Source: Durusdinium trenchii (lineage: Eukaryota; Sar; Dinophyceae; Suessiales; Symbiodiniaceae). Taken from it: a stretch of DNA of 64,000 bases. Made by a program: the position numbers and the translations under genes. The stretch lies in assembly GCA_963970005.1 (NCBI GenBank), contig CAXAMN010018890.1:832263-896262 (forward strand), written 5' to 3'. Below the pieces are notes generated by a model. The model searched no databases. It was not told the origin of the DNA and worked only from the letters and a program-made list of their open reading frames with translations. Shown here in pieces: positions 54,766 to 64,000 of this stretch (position 1 is the first letter of the stretch; the number at the start of each line of letters is the position of its first letter).

Positions 54766-55047
54766 TGGACGGAAGGAATCATGCTTTGAGTGAATCCTTT
54801 TTGGGATGCCTTGGGCAGTGTTTCGGCCCTTTTTGGACCTTTTGGGACCCCCCCAACAGGGGAGGCACCATGAGGCACCATTTGTCCCGCAACGTCCTGG
54901 TACTGTACAGGGTGCTGTCTACGAGGTTGCTGCCCAATGGTGCTTCTCACCTGTACAGTACCATGTGTATAAGAGCCCTCATGATGATTCCTGATGTATA
55001 CTATATTATGTACTTAAGATATTCGGTGACTTGAGCCAAGCTGGAAA

Positions 55048-55344
55048 CTACCAAGAAAATGGGTCGAGCAAATGTTTCTTGATCGCCCTGTGGAACACCT
55101 CCTCGCACCATCGCCGTATGCAACCAAAAAGGAACCGGAGGATCTTGGGCGACCGTCGCACGGTGATCCGAACGAACCAAGCGGAAGGAAGCCGGTCGCA
55201 GTCACGCTTTCTCCTCCGCTCGCACTCTCCTCCGCTCGACGGCCATGGTTTCCCCGGGTCGGCGGGGCCGGGGCGTTTGCGCCCTCGCAGAGGCTGCACA
55301 CACCGAGCCGATCCCAAGCAACCAAGGCATCGTGACAGTGACAA
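55048..55344 (-). CDS. Candidate exon, unknown protein
   Basis: The minus frame is basic, with an amphipathic end (KILRFLFGCIRRWCEEVFHR) and a stop at 55048. The plus frame 55072-55335 is also open and proline-rich. No family is recognised. Confidence 0.25.
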   Translation of the reverse strand: MSLSRCLGCLGSARCVQPLRGRKRPGPADPGKPWPSSGGECERRRKRDCDRLPSAWFVRITVRRSPKILRFLFGCIRRWCEEVFHRAIKKHLLDPFSW

Positions 55345-56124
55345 GTGTTGGGTTTGAATTGTCTTCTCTTCCTAGAACTCCAATGACCTGTCATTGGATG
55401 ATGGTGCTGAGTAGGGGGCTGACAAATAGTAACATCTATTACAATATATATATACACCCTGGAAGTCAAAAACATGTTAACATGTTTTTAATTGTTGATC
55501 TGGTTTTGTAGTCTAAAACCCTAGGTACAACAATGGTGGTTCAGTAAAGGCTATTATAACAATGGTGGTTCGACTTCTAGGGTATTATATTGTTTAATAT
55601 GTACCAACTGCCCAGTAATTGACTTGTATATGAAAACAAGGTGCAGCCACCCAGCCCATAGAATCTCCCAAGAGGTGCTCCTCTGGAGGTTTCATTGGTG
55701 GTTTCAAGTGGTGAGCTTGACGATGAGAACATTGGAAACCGATCTAAACGAGTGGTTCAAAGCTGTGAGCCGACCCACCCAGGAGCCTAACCCAACTCTG
55801 ACGTGTTCGGATCTGAACGCCCAACATCTGCAAGGTTTGAGTGTGCGGGATGTATCATGAATCATGATGGATTCACCACCATTCAATGCATTAGTATCAC
55901 CAAGATCTTTGGGGCCTTGTGTTTGCATTCAGATGTACATACTCCATGATTCACATCACCTATGAGCCGAAGGCACTGGCTTCGAAGCCGCAGAATTCGC
56001 CTCTCCGTCCGCAGCCCGCGACGCCCCACCGTGGACCGAGCGAGCGCAGGAGTGGACCCCGGTGCAGAAGCGACCGGACATCGCTGACATCAAACCACTG
56101 GCATTGGAGATCAAGGTCTTGTTC
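55345..56124. other. Non-coding stretch with a dispersed short repeat
   Basis: It contains the repeat at 55511-55589. A plus frame at 55624-55860 is open without motif. Confidence 0.35.
55511..55589. repeat. Short dispersed repeat with internal duplication
   Basis: AACAATGGTGGTTC stands at 55529 and 55558, flanked by AACCCTAG on the left and CTAGGGTA on the right. The right half recurs with about seven changes at 61879-61913. Confidence 0.65.
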
Positions 56125-56345
56125 CAATTCTTATCGAGTTTGTTCCTTCAGTTTGGCCCACTCCGCGGCCTTTTCTCCGCGGTCTTTTTCCGCTCTCGGT
56201 CCTCTCTCCCGTGCGGTGGCGCCCTCACATCAGGGCCCTCCATTACACTTCGCTAAGGCCTCCTCCGTGAGATATCTCGCCGCAGCGATGGCATCGGCCT
56301 GGGTCCGAGTATTTGGAGGATTTGGGCCCCGTACACGTGGCCCTT
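56125..56345 (-). CDS. Candidate exons, unknown helical protein
   Basis: On minus the same frame reads QADAIAAARYLTEEALAKCN, meets one TGA, then continues ARERGPRAEKDRGEKAAEW to a stop. The charged, alanine-rich pattern suggests helix or coiled coil. The TGA may lie in a short intron or be a break. No ATG is needed for an internal exon. No family is recognised. Confidence 0.3.
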
Positions 56346-57116
56346 GGTCAGTGGGCTCTTTGTAGGGCTTTCTGAGGAAGATTTAACACATGAAGAACGA
56401 ATCTGTGCAATCCGGAAAAACATGGCTGAAAGGAACGGTTGTTTTCTTCAGAAACGCACATGTCACATCTACACAGCTGTAGGGACCAAATTGTTTGCTC
56501 CGAGCAATCCCCCATCACCCAGGTGCGCTGGTAGCATGACTGGCTGGGCCACCGTGCGTTGCGGTTATGTTTGGTGTTGTCACATGTTGCTACTGTGCCA
56601 TTGATTGGTGTCTGTCAATGTCTGTCATGTTTGTCCTGGTGGTAATGGTTGGTGTTGCCGTTGTGTTGTGTCGTTGCTTGCCGTCTGTTGTAGTGTTTGT
56701 CCTTGTATATGTTTCAGGTGTTTGACTTGGTGTTTGTACTTTTTTCTTTGGTGTTGCCACATGTTGCCGCCATGTGCGTCAACGTTTTTGGTCTGTCTCG
56801 CCCAGGCCGGACTGGCCAGTGTGGCACCGGTCAGTGGCCCCGCCCCTCGGTCCTGGCCTCCTCCCCGGGGGCGATGACCGGTGGGTTCAGAAGGATCCGC
56901 ACAGCCTCGTCCGCATCCTGGCGAGGTGGAGGAGTTGGAGACGAGAGGTGATGGGCTTTGAACATCTTCTCTATTGGATTCATGGAGAGAGATGGAGAGA
57001 GAGGTGATGGAGGAACTCCTCCAAGTCGTGCACCTGTCATCTTTTGAACATCTTCTGTCGCCTCATATGCGCCGAATGGGGACCGGCAGCACCGGGAATT
57101 GGGGGAAGACACATAG
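56346..57116. other. No gene supported
   Basis: 56590-56790 is rich in TGTTG words. Several short open frames, none convincing. Confidence 0.35.
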
Positions 57117-57479
57117 ATGCCAAGCAGCCTCGCAGGTAAGACCCCACTGGTGATCGAATGGGAGGCCTTGACCCATGGATTTTCGGAACATTCTTGTTTT
57201 GTAATATGTTGTGTGGAAGATGGAACCATCTTGAGCAAATGTCGAGACACTAAGATCACTAAGTGGCGCCTTGAGGCCGGGGACACGGAGACCAAGAAAG
57301 AGCTTAGAGGTTCCTTCTTGGTACGATGGGCTCATGGCCACACCTCTGTACAGCTCTGCCAGCACTGGGTTGCCTACCGGGACATCAAGCTGAACGGCCG
57401 GCCAGTGCCAACATGTGCCAACCCGTTGGCATGCCACCGGGGACAGCGCCGAAAGGGAGCCATGCTCCGTAGCCCGTAG
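57117..57479. other. Exon-like region open on both strands
   Basis: Plus (120 codons) contains WRLEAGDTETKKELRGSFLV; minus (57063-57587, 174 codons) is open as well. I cannot choose the strand. Confidence 0.25.
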
Positions 57480-57528
57480 CCCCCATGACTGCCCAAAGGC
57501 GGAAAATCCAAGTAGCTGCTTGTTGCTA

Positions 57529-57591
57529 GTAGCGATGGCCTCCAACCTAATAACGATGGCCTCCAACCTAGTAGCGATGGAATCCAACCTA
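57529..57591. repeat. 21-bp tandem repeat, three copies
   Basis: GTAGCGATGGCCTCCAACCTA and variants start at 57529, 57550 and 57571; the translated form is a repeated Met-Ala-Ser-Asn-Leu. I recall such repeats in Symbiodiniaceae. Confidence 0.88.
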
Positions 57592-58432
57592 GTAGCTTCT
57601 CGCTTCTAGTGGTAAGGTGCCTCGTTTCTTCTGCGGTCCTTCTCGGTGATGCAGTGCTTGGGATTGGTCAGAACGGAGCGATGCCTGAGAGAGCGATGCT
57701 CGCGGTTCGGTTCGAGCGACGAGATGGGGCCTGACCATGCCCAGGGGGTTCCCTGGTGGGGGCGGGTTCAGAATGGTCCAGAACGCCATGGATGGGGATA
57801 TATGGGGATATACTTAGCATGGAAATCCAGGATGGATCATGATGGTAACCTCTCTGCCTTAACCGACAAAAAATGGCAAAATATCTCGAGCCCCATCCTG
57901 TCGCCATCATCCATCTCTATAACACAAGGAATCATTTAGCACGATCTGATGTCAAGGAAAATGTGGCCTTCCAGTGTGCATGACGTGGGCGCCTCTCGAA
58001 AATGGGACCCCGACCAGGACGCACAAATTGTGCTCTCTATAGTGAGAATTGCAAGTTCAAAATGTTCCTGAAGTCCGGTAGAACTTTCTGAGGTTCTCTC
58101 AGTTCTCTCTCATTCACTGAACCCCGACCTCTCTCTACAGTTCTGCAGAAGTCCGGTAGAGGGCACCATGTTCAGAAATCCAAGCGTCCCAGCGCACCTG
58201 GTTTGGGGACCATGACATAAGCAAACGGCCAATATACACCCTTGGTTGGGGTTGGGTAGAGTCCGAATCCATCTACAATTTACAAATCAATTGAAGCCCA
58301 TTTTCTCTTTCATCATGGTGCCCCAAAGGCCAACAAGGTTAACAACGTGTTGGAGGAACACTCCCCTAGTAACTAGCAAACACGCATAAACCATGTCCTT
58401 CTTACGTTACAATGAAATGTTTGGTGGGTTTC
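57592..58432. other. No gene supported
   Basis: Nothing recognised beyond short open frames. Confidence 0.4.
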
Positions 58433-58702
58433 TCAACCACTATAAGATATGGATGATACTTCATTGACTTCCTTTGGGTGAAACGTGACCCCGCCCGACC
58501 CAATGTGACCCGCCCGACCCTGCGGGAATGTGCGTGCGGATGCGAGCGGCTTCATGAGAGGCGTCCCCGGGACCTTCACGCTATCCGCCCAGCTGAAGTC
58601 AATGTCATCAATCGCCACCCAGGCCTCGCTGCACTCAGGCCATGCAGGTGGTTTTCGGTAATCGCTGAGTTGTATGGACATTTTTGGTCGGTCAAGGCCC
58701 AT
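58433..58702 (-). CDS. Candidate exon, unknown protein
   Basis: The minus frame reads SEAWVAIDDIDFSWADSVKV, then prolines and a basic-glycine end. It is strongly protein-like from about 58660 to 58490. A plus frame (58478-58792) overlaps but is arginine/histidine-biased. No family is recognised. Confidence 0.4.
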   Translation of the reverse strand: MGLDRPKMSIQLSDYRKPPAWPECSEAWVAIDDIDFSWADSVKVPGTPLMKPLASARTFPQGRAGHIGSGGVTFHPKEVNEVSSISYSG

Positions 58703-59072
58703 GTTGAGACACTATTATGGTATAGCATATGTTTAATATATATATATATAATTTCCGGCCTTCCACGTGCTGTTCATACACTTTTTGGCTAGTGCCGGGG
58801 ATGTAATTCAAAACGCAAAACACATGGTTGTGCCAAAACACCTCGCGGGGTGGTGGTCACCCTGACAGAAACAATTAATTGAATTAACAAACAATACATC
58901 CGGTTGTGATTCTGATTCTCAATGATTCACGATCTTGTCAAAGCAGGTTGGAAGTGGACAAAACCCAGATTGTCAAGGAACTGGGTTTATATAAAGTTTT
59001 TTTTTTTTTAATATATAGAGAGAGAGAGAGAGACAAAAAGAGAGAGAGAGAGAGAGAGCGAGGGGGCGGGAA
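58703..59072. other. Non-coding stretch with T and AG runs
   Basis: Poly-T at 58997-59009 and AG repeats at 59016-59058 stand just downstream (on minus) of the next exon candidate. Confidence 0.5.
59016..59058. repeat. AG dinucleotide microsatellite
   Basis: Two AG runs, interrupted by ACAAAA. Confidence 0.9.
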
Positions 59073-59320
59073 GACTTGGTGGCTTGATTTGCCAACATAT
59101 CACCGGGAGAATCTGACCCAACATGGGCCTTGACCTCCTTGTGCTGCTTCAGCCAGCTGCCAATCTCCCGCGCCCGGCGTTCAGCCCAAATGATGGCCTC
59201 CCGGCGTCCAGCTGCCGTGAACTCCACGGAAAGGAACCCCTCAATGCACTGGTGCTTGTGACGCCCACTTAGGGCCCAGTCCAAAAGAACCCAGCTAATT
59301 CTTTCCCAAACACGACCCAT
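59073..59320 (-). CDS. Candidate exon, unknown protein
   Basis: The minus frame reads SVEFTAAGRREAIIWAERRA and a lysine/glutamate helix to about 59090. Beyond that it enters the AG run and is clearly not coding. The helix-rich texture is typical of a soluble protein. No family is recognised. Confidence 0.4.
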
Positions 59321-59707
59321 GGGACTGGTATATTTACCGATCAGTTGGGGTGGTTTGGGGGGTCAATTGATCGGCATATATGGCAGTCCCATGGGTCGTG
59401 TCTTGGTATAGCATGTTGTCGCCTGGACTCCGGCTCCCCTCGAAACACGCACGCCAATACCTTCTCAGGTTTGTCTGCCAAGCTTTTGTGTCTGCAGTGA
59501 TCCACATCATCATTGGTTTGTTGCCTGAAGTTCACCCAGCGACAAACACCTTGAACCTGCATGAAATCCGAACTGTCTTGTTTGTTTGAAAGTCTTGAGC
59601 ATTGAAAAGGGCCACATTATGTAATGCACATCCCTTTAGCCTCTGTTCTCATGGACCAAAACTAAAGGGGATCTCCGTGGTCAACTGAACCCCAAGCCCA
59701 GCAAAGG
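59321..59707. other. Intron-like stretch with a possible exon piece
   Basis: The minus frame 59341-59562 is partly protein-like (for example DKPEKVLACVFRGEPESR). It may be part of the surrounding minus gene. Confidence 0.25.
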
Positions 59708-60076
59708 TCATTCATCCGGTGAATCAACATCCTGGAGTTCGCAGGCTCTCCTTTGTGTTTCCGTTCGTGAGGCAGATTTTGGGTATTTGGGATGTCTTTT
59801 GGCAGCGTCGATGTCCTTCTGTGCTGCTAGCAGGAGTGGAACCAGGAGCTGGGAGAGGTGGATCTGCCAAAGCTGACAAGATCTTACAAGGTTAAAAAGA
59901 TGTGGCAGTATGCGAGGTCCAGGATTGCTCCAAATAAGGCGACGCATTTGGCAACTCTGAGTTGCGTTCCCCAGTGCAACTGCAAGCCCAAACCAACTAG
60001 GCACACGCCGGAGACAGCCCTGGCAATCCATGTTGCCACCCTCAGCTCCATTCCCCAAGGAAAATTGTGAGTGCAT
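59708..60076 (-). CDS. Candidate terminal exon, unknown protein
   Basis: The minus frame ends with HLSQLLVPLLLAAQKDIDAA and a basic tail before a stop at 59708. The C-terminal 55 residues are convincing. The upstream part of the frame is less so, and the exon may begin near 59875. No family is recognised. Confidence 0.34.
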   Translation of the reverse strand: MHSQFSLGNGAEGGNMDCQGCLRRVPSWFGLAVALGNATQSCQMRRLIWSNPGPRILPHLFNLVRSCQLWQIHLSQLLVPLLLAAQKDIDAAKRHPKYPKSASRTETQRRACELQDVDSPDE

Positions 60077-60313
60077 GACAGTTTCTTCACATAACTTCTT
60101 TGAATACTATGTGTTTGAATATGTTTGAATATGGTATTCCACTATTTATCATGCGCAAAGGTACAGGAGTGACTTGGAGAAAACCAATGTAGCTAATAAA
60201 GTTACGTATTTTCCCAAAGGTCTCCGACTTTGTCCTCCAAACATTGGGTGCATTCCTTTCAATTAGCCCTTGGGACCATGTCCAACTTGCCAAGTTCGGG
60301 ACACGTGTTGGTT
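60077..60313. other. Intron-like stretch
   Basis: Nothing recognised. Confidence 0.4.
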
Positions 60314-60640
60314 TCAAAGCATGCTCATAAAACCACCTCTCCCCAATCCTCCCCAGCCATCCCCTGCACGTGCGTGCCGTGCGGCCTGATCCAAGCGCTG
60401 CTTGATCAACTCGGCTGAGGGCTGGAAGATCGGCGTTGAGTCCTGGAAGCCCGGGAGATCCTGCGGGGTTTCGCCGCTGCGAGTCGACTCGTAGCGGCGA
60501 GCGGCGAGGATCCGAAGAGGCGAGGAAGAGGTTGGTTTGGCTCCCGTTCTCGGGATTAGTTTGTCTGGTGGGTGCGGCTGCTTCTCGGGTGGGTAGGTGA
60601 ATTTTGCTGGAGAAGATTGAGCACGGAGACCTCCTGGCAA
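60314..60640 (-). CDS. Candidate exon, unknown protein
   Basis: The minus frame is proline/serine-rich, then reads STPIFQPSAELIKQRLDQAA and a glycine-rich end. A second minus frame (60087-60656) overlaps but is Arg/Ser-biased. No family is recognised. Confidence 0.3.
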   Translation of the reverse strand: MPGGLRAQSSPAKFTYPPEKQPHPPDKLIPRTGAKPTSSSPLRILAARRYESTRSGETPQDLPGFQDSTPIFQPSAELIKQRLDQAARHARAGDGWGGLGRGGFMSML

Positions 60641-61081
60641 ACCCCAAAGGCTGCAAGCTACATCAAGAGTTTATATAATATAGAATGCAGCTACCAACCA
60701 GAATCCGTAGGGCTTCAAACACCCAACGCAGATTTGATCTTGGAGACCTGCACGTGCTCTGGAAGGGTTCATGTGAAAACTGGCCATTAGTCAGCGGAAT
60801 GTCGACATGATGCCACGATGCCACTACCAGGAGCAAACCTTTTCGCACCCCACCCAAGGAGATCAGAACCGGAACTATACGTCGTCGTGCGTGCATCGCG
60901 TTTCGTCTTTGGGTTTCACCGGACTGGTGTGCTGATGGAGGCACGCTTCCCACGCACCTGGGTCATCAATGTCCTCCTGATGTTATCCCTCATCTCCTGG
61001 ATGCGCCAAGTGGAGCATCTTCGGCCGAACCAAAAATCAGCTTCGACCCTCCGGTTGGAGCTCCAGGGCTTCCACTCACTT
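60641..61081. other. Intron-like stretch
   Basis: GTGAGT on minus near 61079 after GCCGTGAAA resembles a donor for the exon to its right. No further coding sequence is firm. Confidence 0.3.
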
Positions 61082-61270
61082 TCACGGCGTCCTTGAAACC
61101 AAAGTGGACATCCTGGCCCCCTTTTGGAAGAACTCAGCATTTTCCTCGAGCACATTTTTGACCAAGAGCTTTGAACTTCCGTCTTTTAGAAGGATGGAAG
61201 CTATCCCCAGTCTTCGAAACTTATCAAAGGAATCAAAGGAACGTCCATCATGAGCCTCGGGAGTCACCAA
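61082..61270 (-). CDS. Candidate exon, unknown protein
   Basis: The minus frame reads GIASILLKDGSSKLLVKNVL and a glutamate-rich helix; it is strongly protein-like from about 61235 to 61105. A stop follows at 61082, next to the donor-like GTGAGT in another frame. No family is recognised. Confidence 0.38.
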   Translation of the reverse strand: MVTPEAHDGRSFDSFDKFRRLGIASILLKDGSSKLLVKNVLEENAEFFQKGARMSTLVSRTP

Positions 61271-61417
61271 ATATAAGGACAGCGACCATGGAACTCACCA
61301 TGGGCCCTTCTCCCTCCCAGGAAAAGCTCGGTCCGATCAGTTCAAATCCATCCGTGGCCAGAACGGCTTTTTAATGTTTTTTTCCTTCCCACTCCGGTCC
61401 CGGCGTCCGAGTCGAGT
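61271..61417. other. Non-coding stretch
   Basis: Nothing recognised. Confidence 0.4.
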
Positions 61418-61858
61418 TCACCGATGGTCACGCGATCCCGCGGATCCCCCCAGTGGATTCAGAACGACCCCAGGCGGCCGAAACCCAGCGGCCAGAACGA
61501 CCCAACGACCCAAAGGGGAGGCCGTTCGTTTCTGAAGAAAGACGCCTTTTTGCATCCCTTTTTCTTGGAGCCTTTCAAATTCACCACTCTTCCGGCTTTT
61601 TGGGAACCCCAGCACCCCCACTCTTCGTCTCACGAAATCGCCGGACCTCGACCGACTCGCCGGTCCGGTCGGTCGCGCCTCTCTCCGTCGCCACTCAGAG
61701 GAGACCACGATGGTGGCACCGGTCCTTGGCACATCGACCCACCGGCCAAGCCGATCCATGAGGGTGTCAACCCTGGGCATGTATACCCGGTCACCGACCA
61801 TAAGACCATTGAAAGAAGGGGTTGAGTGGGTGGTGTAGTGCAAAATCCTTAGTAACAC
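61418..61858 (-). CDS. Candidate exon, 146-codon frame
   Basis: The minus frame is open and mixed (for example VGDRVYMPRVDTLMDRLGRW, later FLQKRTASPLGRWVVLAAGF). Two plus frames overlap and are Pro/His/Arg-biased, so minus is preferred. No family is recognised. Confidence 0.3.
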   Translation of the reverse strand: MLLRILHYTTHSTPSFNGLMVGDRVYMPRVDTLMDRLGRWVDVPRTGATIVVSSEWRRREARPTGPASRSRSGDFVRRRVGVLGFPKSRKSGEFERLQEKGMQKGVFLQKRTASPLGRWVVLAAGFRPPGVVLNPLGGSAGSRDHR

Positions 61859-62624
61859 AAGGGCTCTTTGGTAAAGACCATTATAATAATGGTTGTTTGA
61901 ATCCTAGGGTATAGAGTCAATACACGATATTGAGCCGATATTGGCCCAATAGAATGCCCGATGGGGCATTCCATGTGGCCAATGTACGATCCATTGGGGT
62001 ATTCCATACAGTTCCATACCACGATGGTGGCCAGCTGGGTCATAAGCTGGAGCCCCTGTCCACCAAGTAGCAATCGACGTTCCAGCCAGCCAGGACATCA
62101 TCAGGCGTATATCCAGTGATGTCCGGCCGAACGAGAAGAAGAAATAGAGGGCCACCATGAAAACCGGACTTGGTTGTACACGATTACTGGAGCATCCCCT
62201 CTATTAATCAACCAAATAGTAGAAGGCCATCTATGGGCATGCCCCCCAGGTGTCAAAGGGGTGGACCAAATGTATCTCTGACTATGTGTCTATCTTAATC
62301 TGCCCTTCCATGTCCAGGAGCGTTTCCCCATCGATGCATTGGTGTTGCGAATGGCTCTGAAATGACTTGCATCAAAAGCACCGCAGTAGCACAGCACAGC
62401 TCTGCAGGCGCCCCCCCCCGCTTGGCGCTTCGGACCTACTGTAGGACCTATAGGACTATAGGATGACTGAAAACCTCAGACCGGTGGACTCGCCGGTGAG
62501 GCAAAGTTCTTCACAGAGGTGGGTCAAAGCACATCAAAAGCAACATCTATTTGGCAGGTGAAAGATTTGGCTCTCCTTGACTGGTCCAAGTCCTAGTCAA
62601 AATACTCTCAACTCCCGTTTGGAC
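61859..62624. other. No firm gene
   Basis: 61879-61913 is a copy of the short dispersed repeat at 55551. A minus frame at 61904-62158 is open; its Trp/His-rich composition is unusual and I leave it unassigned. Confidence 0.3.
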
Positions 62625-62867
62625 CTAGACGTTCACAGGTGGAGCAACAAACCTACCCACTCGGCAAAGTCCACACCACTCGGGCGGTATAAAGCCGACT
62701 CCACGCGCGAGTCGGAGCGTCTGCTGCACGATGGAGCGGAGGTTGCTCAGGGCCACTCGGCTGAAGTCTGCCTCCTTCGCCGCGCGCACCGGCAACATCA
62801 CGCCATCAATGTAGATCCTGCAATCTCCCGCGCAGGTGGGGGTGGATGACCAAGCTGTGTCTGCCAT
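62625..62867 (-). CDS. Candidate exon, unknown protein
   Basis: The minus frame reads CRIYIDGVMLPVRAAKEADF and then NLRSIVQQTLRLARG, a strand followed by helices. It is convincing from about 62825 to 62680. It may belong to the same gene as the HAD-like exon at 63.4 kb, 500 bp upstream on minus. No family is recognised. Confidence 0.4.
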   Translation of the reverse strand: MADTAWSSTPTCAGDCRIYIDGVMLPVRAAKEADFSRVALSNLRSIVQQTLRLARGVGFIPPEWCGLCRVGRFVAPPVNV

Positions 62868-63280
62868 AACTTTGGTTGACTTGCTTCACTTTTTCCCAAA
62901 TGTTTTAGCAAGGCCTGGAAACCATTGCCCGAGTACACAAAAGGTAAACACCACCAACTGCAGGATAGGATTTCAGTCTCACCCAGTGCGGACACCCTTT
63001 CCGAAACAAATCAACCAGTTTTCGATTGTGAGGACTCACATGCAATACATGCTCGACCTTTAACACCAAAATGCTTAAGCATAACTTAAGCATGCTTAAG
63101 CTATGCCGCGCCTAAAGGATCCCGACAGTAACAACATGTAACATATCATGATATGACATAACCAAGGAAACTCCTATAATCACAGCACATGATGTTTCCA
63201 AGTTGTTTTAGATCTGGGGGGAGGTCAAAACAAAAACATCAAGATTCAACGCAGCAAACTCAACGCCGTACTCCCATGAA
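62868..63280. other. Intron-like stretch with a palindrome
   Basis: It contains the CTTAAGCATGCTTAAG palindrome at 63085-63100. No gene seen. Confidence 0.45.
63083..63102. repeat. Palindrome, second copy
   Basis: It matches the 20-bp palindrome at 13836-13855 except for one base, and is preceded by a third ATGCTTAAGCAT at 63071-63082. Confidence 0.75.
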
Positions 63281-63511
63281 CTATGAAACCTGTAGCAACA
63301 CCGGGAACCAGCTGACTGAGCCAATCCTTGGGGCCTTGGGACTGGGACAACCACCTCCCATCACCCCCAACACAGTCGAACAGACGCTTGCGACTGCGCA
63401 CATTTCCACGCTGCCCGCGGGCAGCAAAACGCCATCGACATCGAGGAAAATCACTCGGGACCTTGGTGCACGTGGCTGGATTGGATGGAAAAGGGCAGCG
63501 GCTGAAATCAC
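63281..63511 (-). CDS. Exon with HAD-superfamily phosphatase motif I
   Basis: On minus, the frame reads RVIFLDVDGVLLPAGSVEM with the DVD codons at 63434-63442. A hydrophobic strand followed by DxDGVL is motif I of HAD-fold hydrolases; the first aspartate would be the nucleophile. The pattern with VLLPAG is like the HAD domain found in RNA-repair-type and uncharacterised eukaryotic proteins. The remaining motifs are not in the window and would lie in later exons to the left. The exon edge after about 63390 is uncertain; the frame stops at 63281. Confidence 0.55.
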   Translation of the reverse strand: MISAAALFHPIQPRAPRSRVIFLDVDGVLLPAGSVEMCAVASVCSTVLGVMGGGCPSPKAPRIGSVSWFPVLLQVS

Positions 63512-64000
63512 GACCTCCGAACAGTCAGGACAGATTGCACTTCATTGAGCAGCACCCGAGATCCAGGAGACTTCCTAGGTCCTAGGTCCAGGACGTTTTG
63601 TTTGGTTGATAAAACACTTCGTTTAGGTCTCCGGTGCGGCGGCCTGCGAAACCCACGCACCGCCGAACGCGCCAAATCACGCCAAGCGTCCGGTCGATGG
63701 GTGGCAGCTGCGGCCGGGTCGACGCTTGTTCCGCCTTGCGGGCCTTTGTGGCGGTCGCCTGCAGTCCGATGGGGGTCCGGAAGACGGAGACGAGGACGGA
63801 GGGATGCACGAAAGGTAAGACAGTGGGAGGATAATAGAAACATGCAAAATATGCAGTGTGATGTTGGTGGAGTCGAGGCAAACGTCAACTTAAGAGTGGA
63901 GGAAAAGACCAACTTTTGATATATATATATATATATTTGTTATATGCTATAGTCCTCAACGACAAGAAGCACTAAAAACAACATGTCCTGTCTCTTCATG
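63512..64000. other. Exon-like patch and AT microsatellite at the right edge
   Basis: 63640-63830 is open on both strands; minus is rich in Arg, Pro and Ala. 63919-63936 is an AT run. The gene holding the HAD motif probably begins here or beyond the window. Confidence 0.3.

Overview
The window looks like nuclear DNA of a dinoflagellate, most likely in the Symbiodiniaceae. Four things point that way. The terminal repeat of the one clear mobile element carries a near copy of the dinoflagellate spliced-leader sequence. Coding density is very low, with only short exon-like open stretches. The GC content is moderate except for one AT-rich segment. Several simple tandem repeats belong to types I remember from Symbiodiniaceae assemblies. 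The genus cannot be fixed from sequence alone.

Layout. 1-610 is unique flank. 611-7811 is a complete tyrosine-recombinase (YR) retrotransposon of the Ngaro/PAT type, bounded by split direct repeats in the order A1-ORFs-B1-A2-B2. It encodes a small membrane protein, a Gag with a variant zinc knuckle, a cytosine-5-methyltransferase-like domain, reverse transcriptase, RNase H and a tyrosine recombinase. Every long frame is broken by stops or frameshifts, so this copy is decayed or the assembly carries indels. 7812-39380 is intron-like and intergenic DNA with scattered exon candidates, mostly but not only on the plus strand. It also holds tandem repeats (31 bp, 73 bp, a 35-40 bp hairpin unit), two scaffold gaps flanked by repeated bases, and two copies of a short terminal-inverted-repeat element. 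39381-45010 is a structural block: about 1.6 kb of a 13-bp satellite, six copies of a 52-bp repeat, two AT-rich segments and a duplicated 48-bp motif between them. 45010-64000 again holds exon-like pieces; those I trust most are on the minus strand. They include a HAD-phosphatase-type motif at about 63.4 kb.

How the parts work together. Within the retroelement, Gag would package the RNA, RT and RNase H would make cDNA, and the recombinase would insert a circular intermediate using the A/B repeats. The methyltransferase-like domain between Gag and RT and the spliced-leader-like core in the A repeats are the unusual parts. For the exon candidates I recognise almost no families. They rest on open reading frame, residue texture and nearby splice-like signals, so their confidence is low. 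Dinoflagellate introns often use GC or GA donors, which makes exon edges here uncertain.
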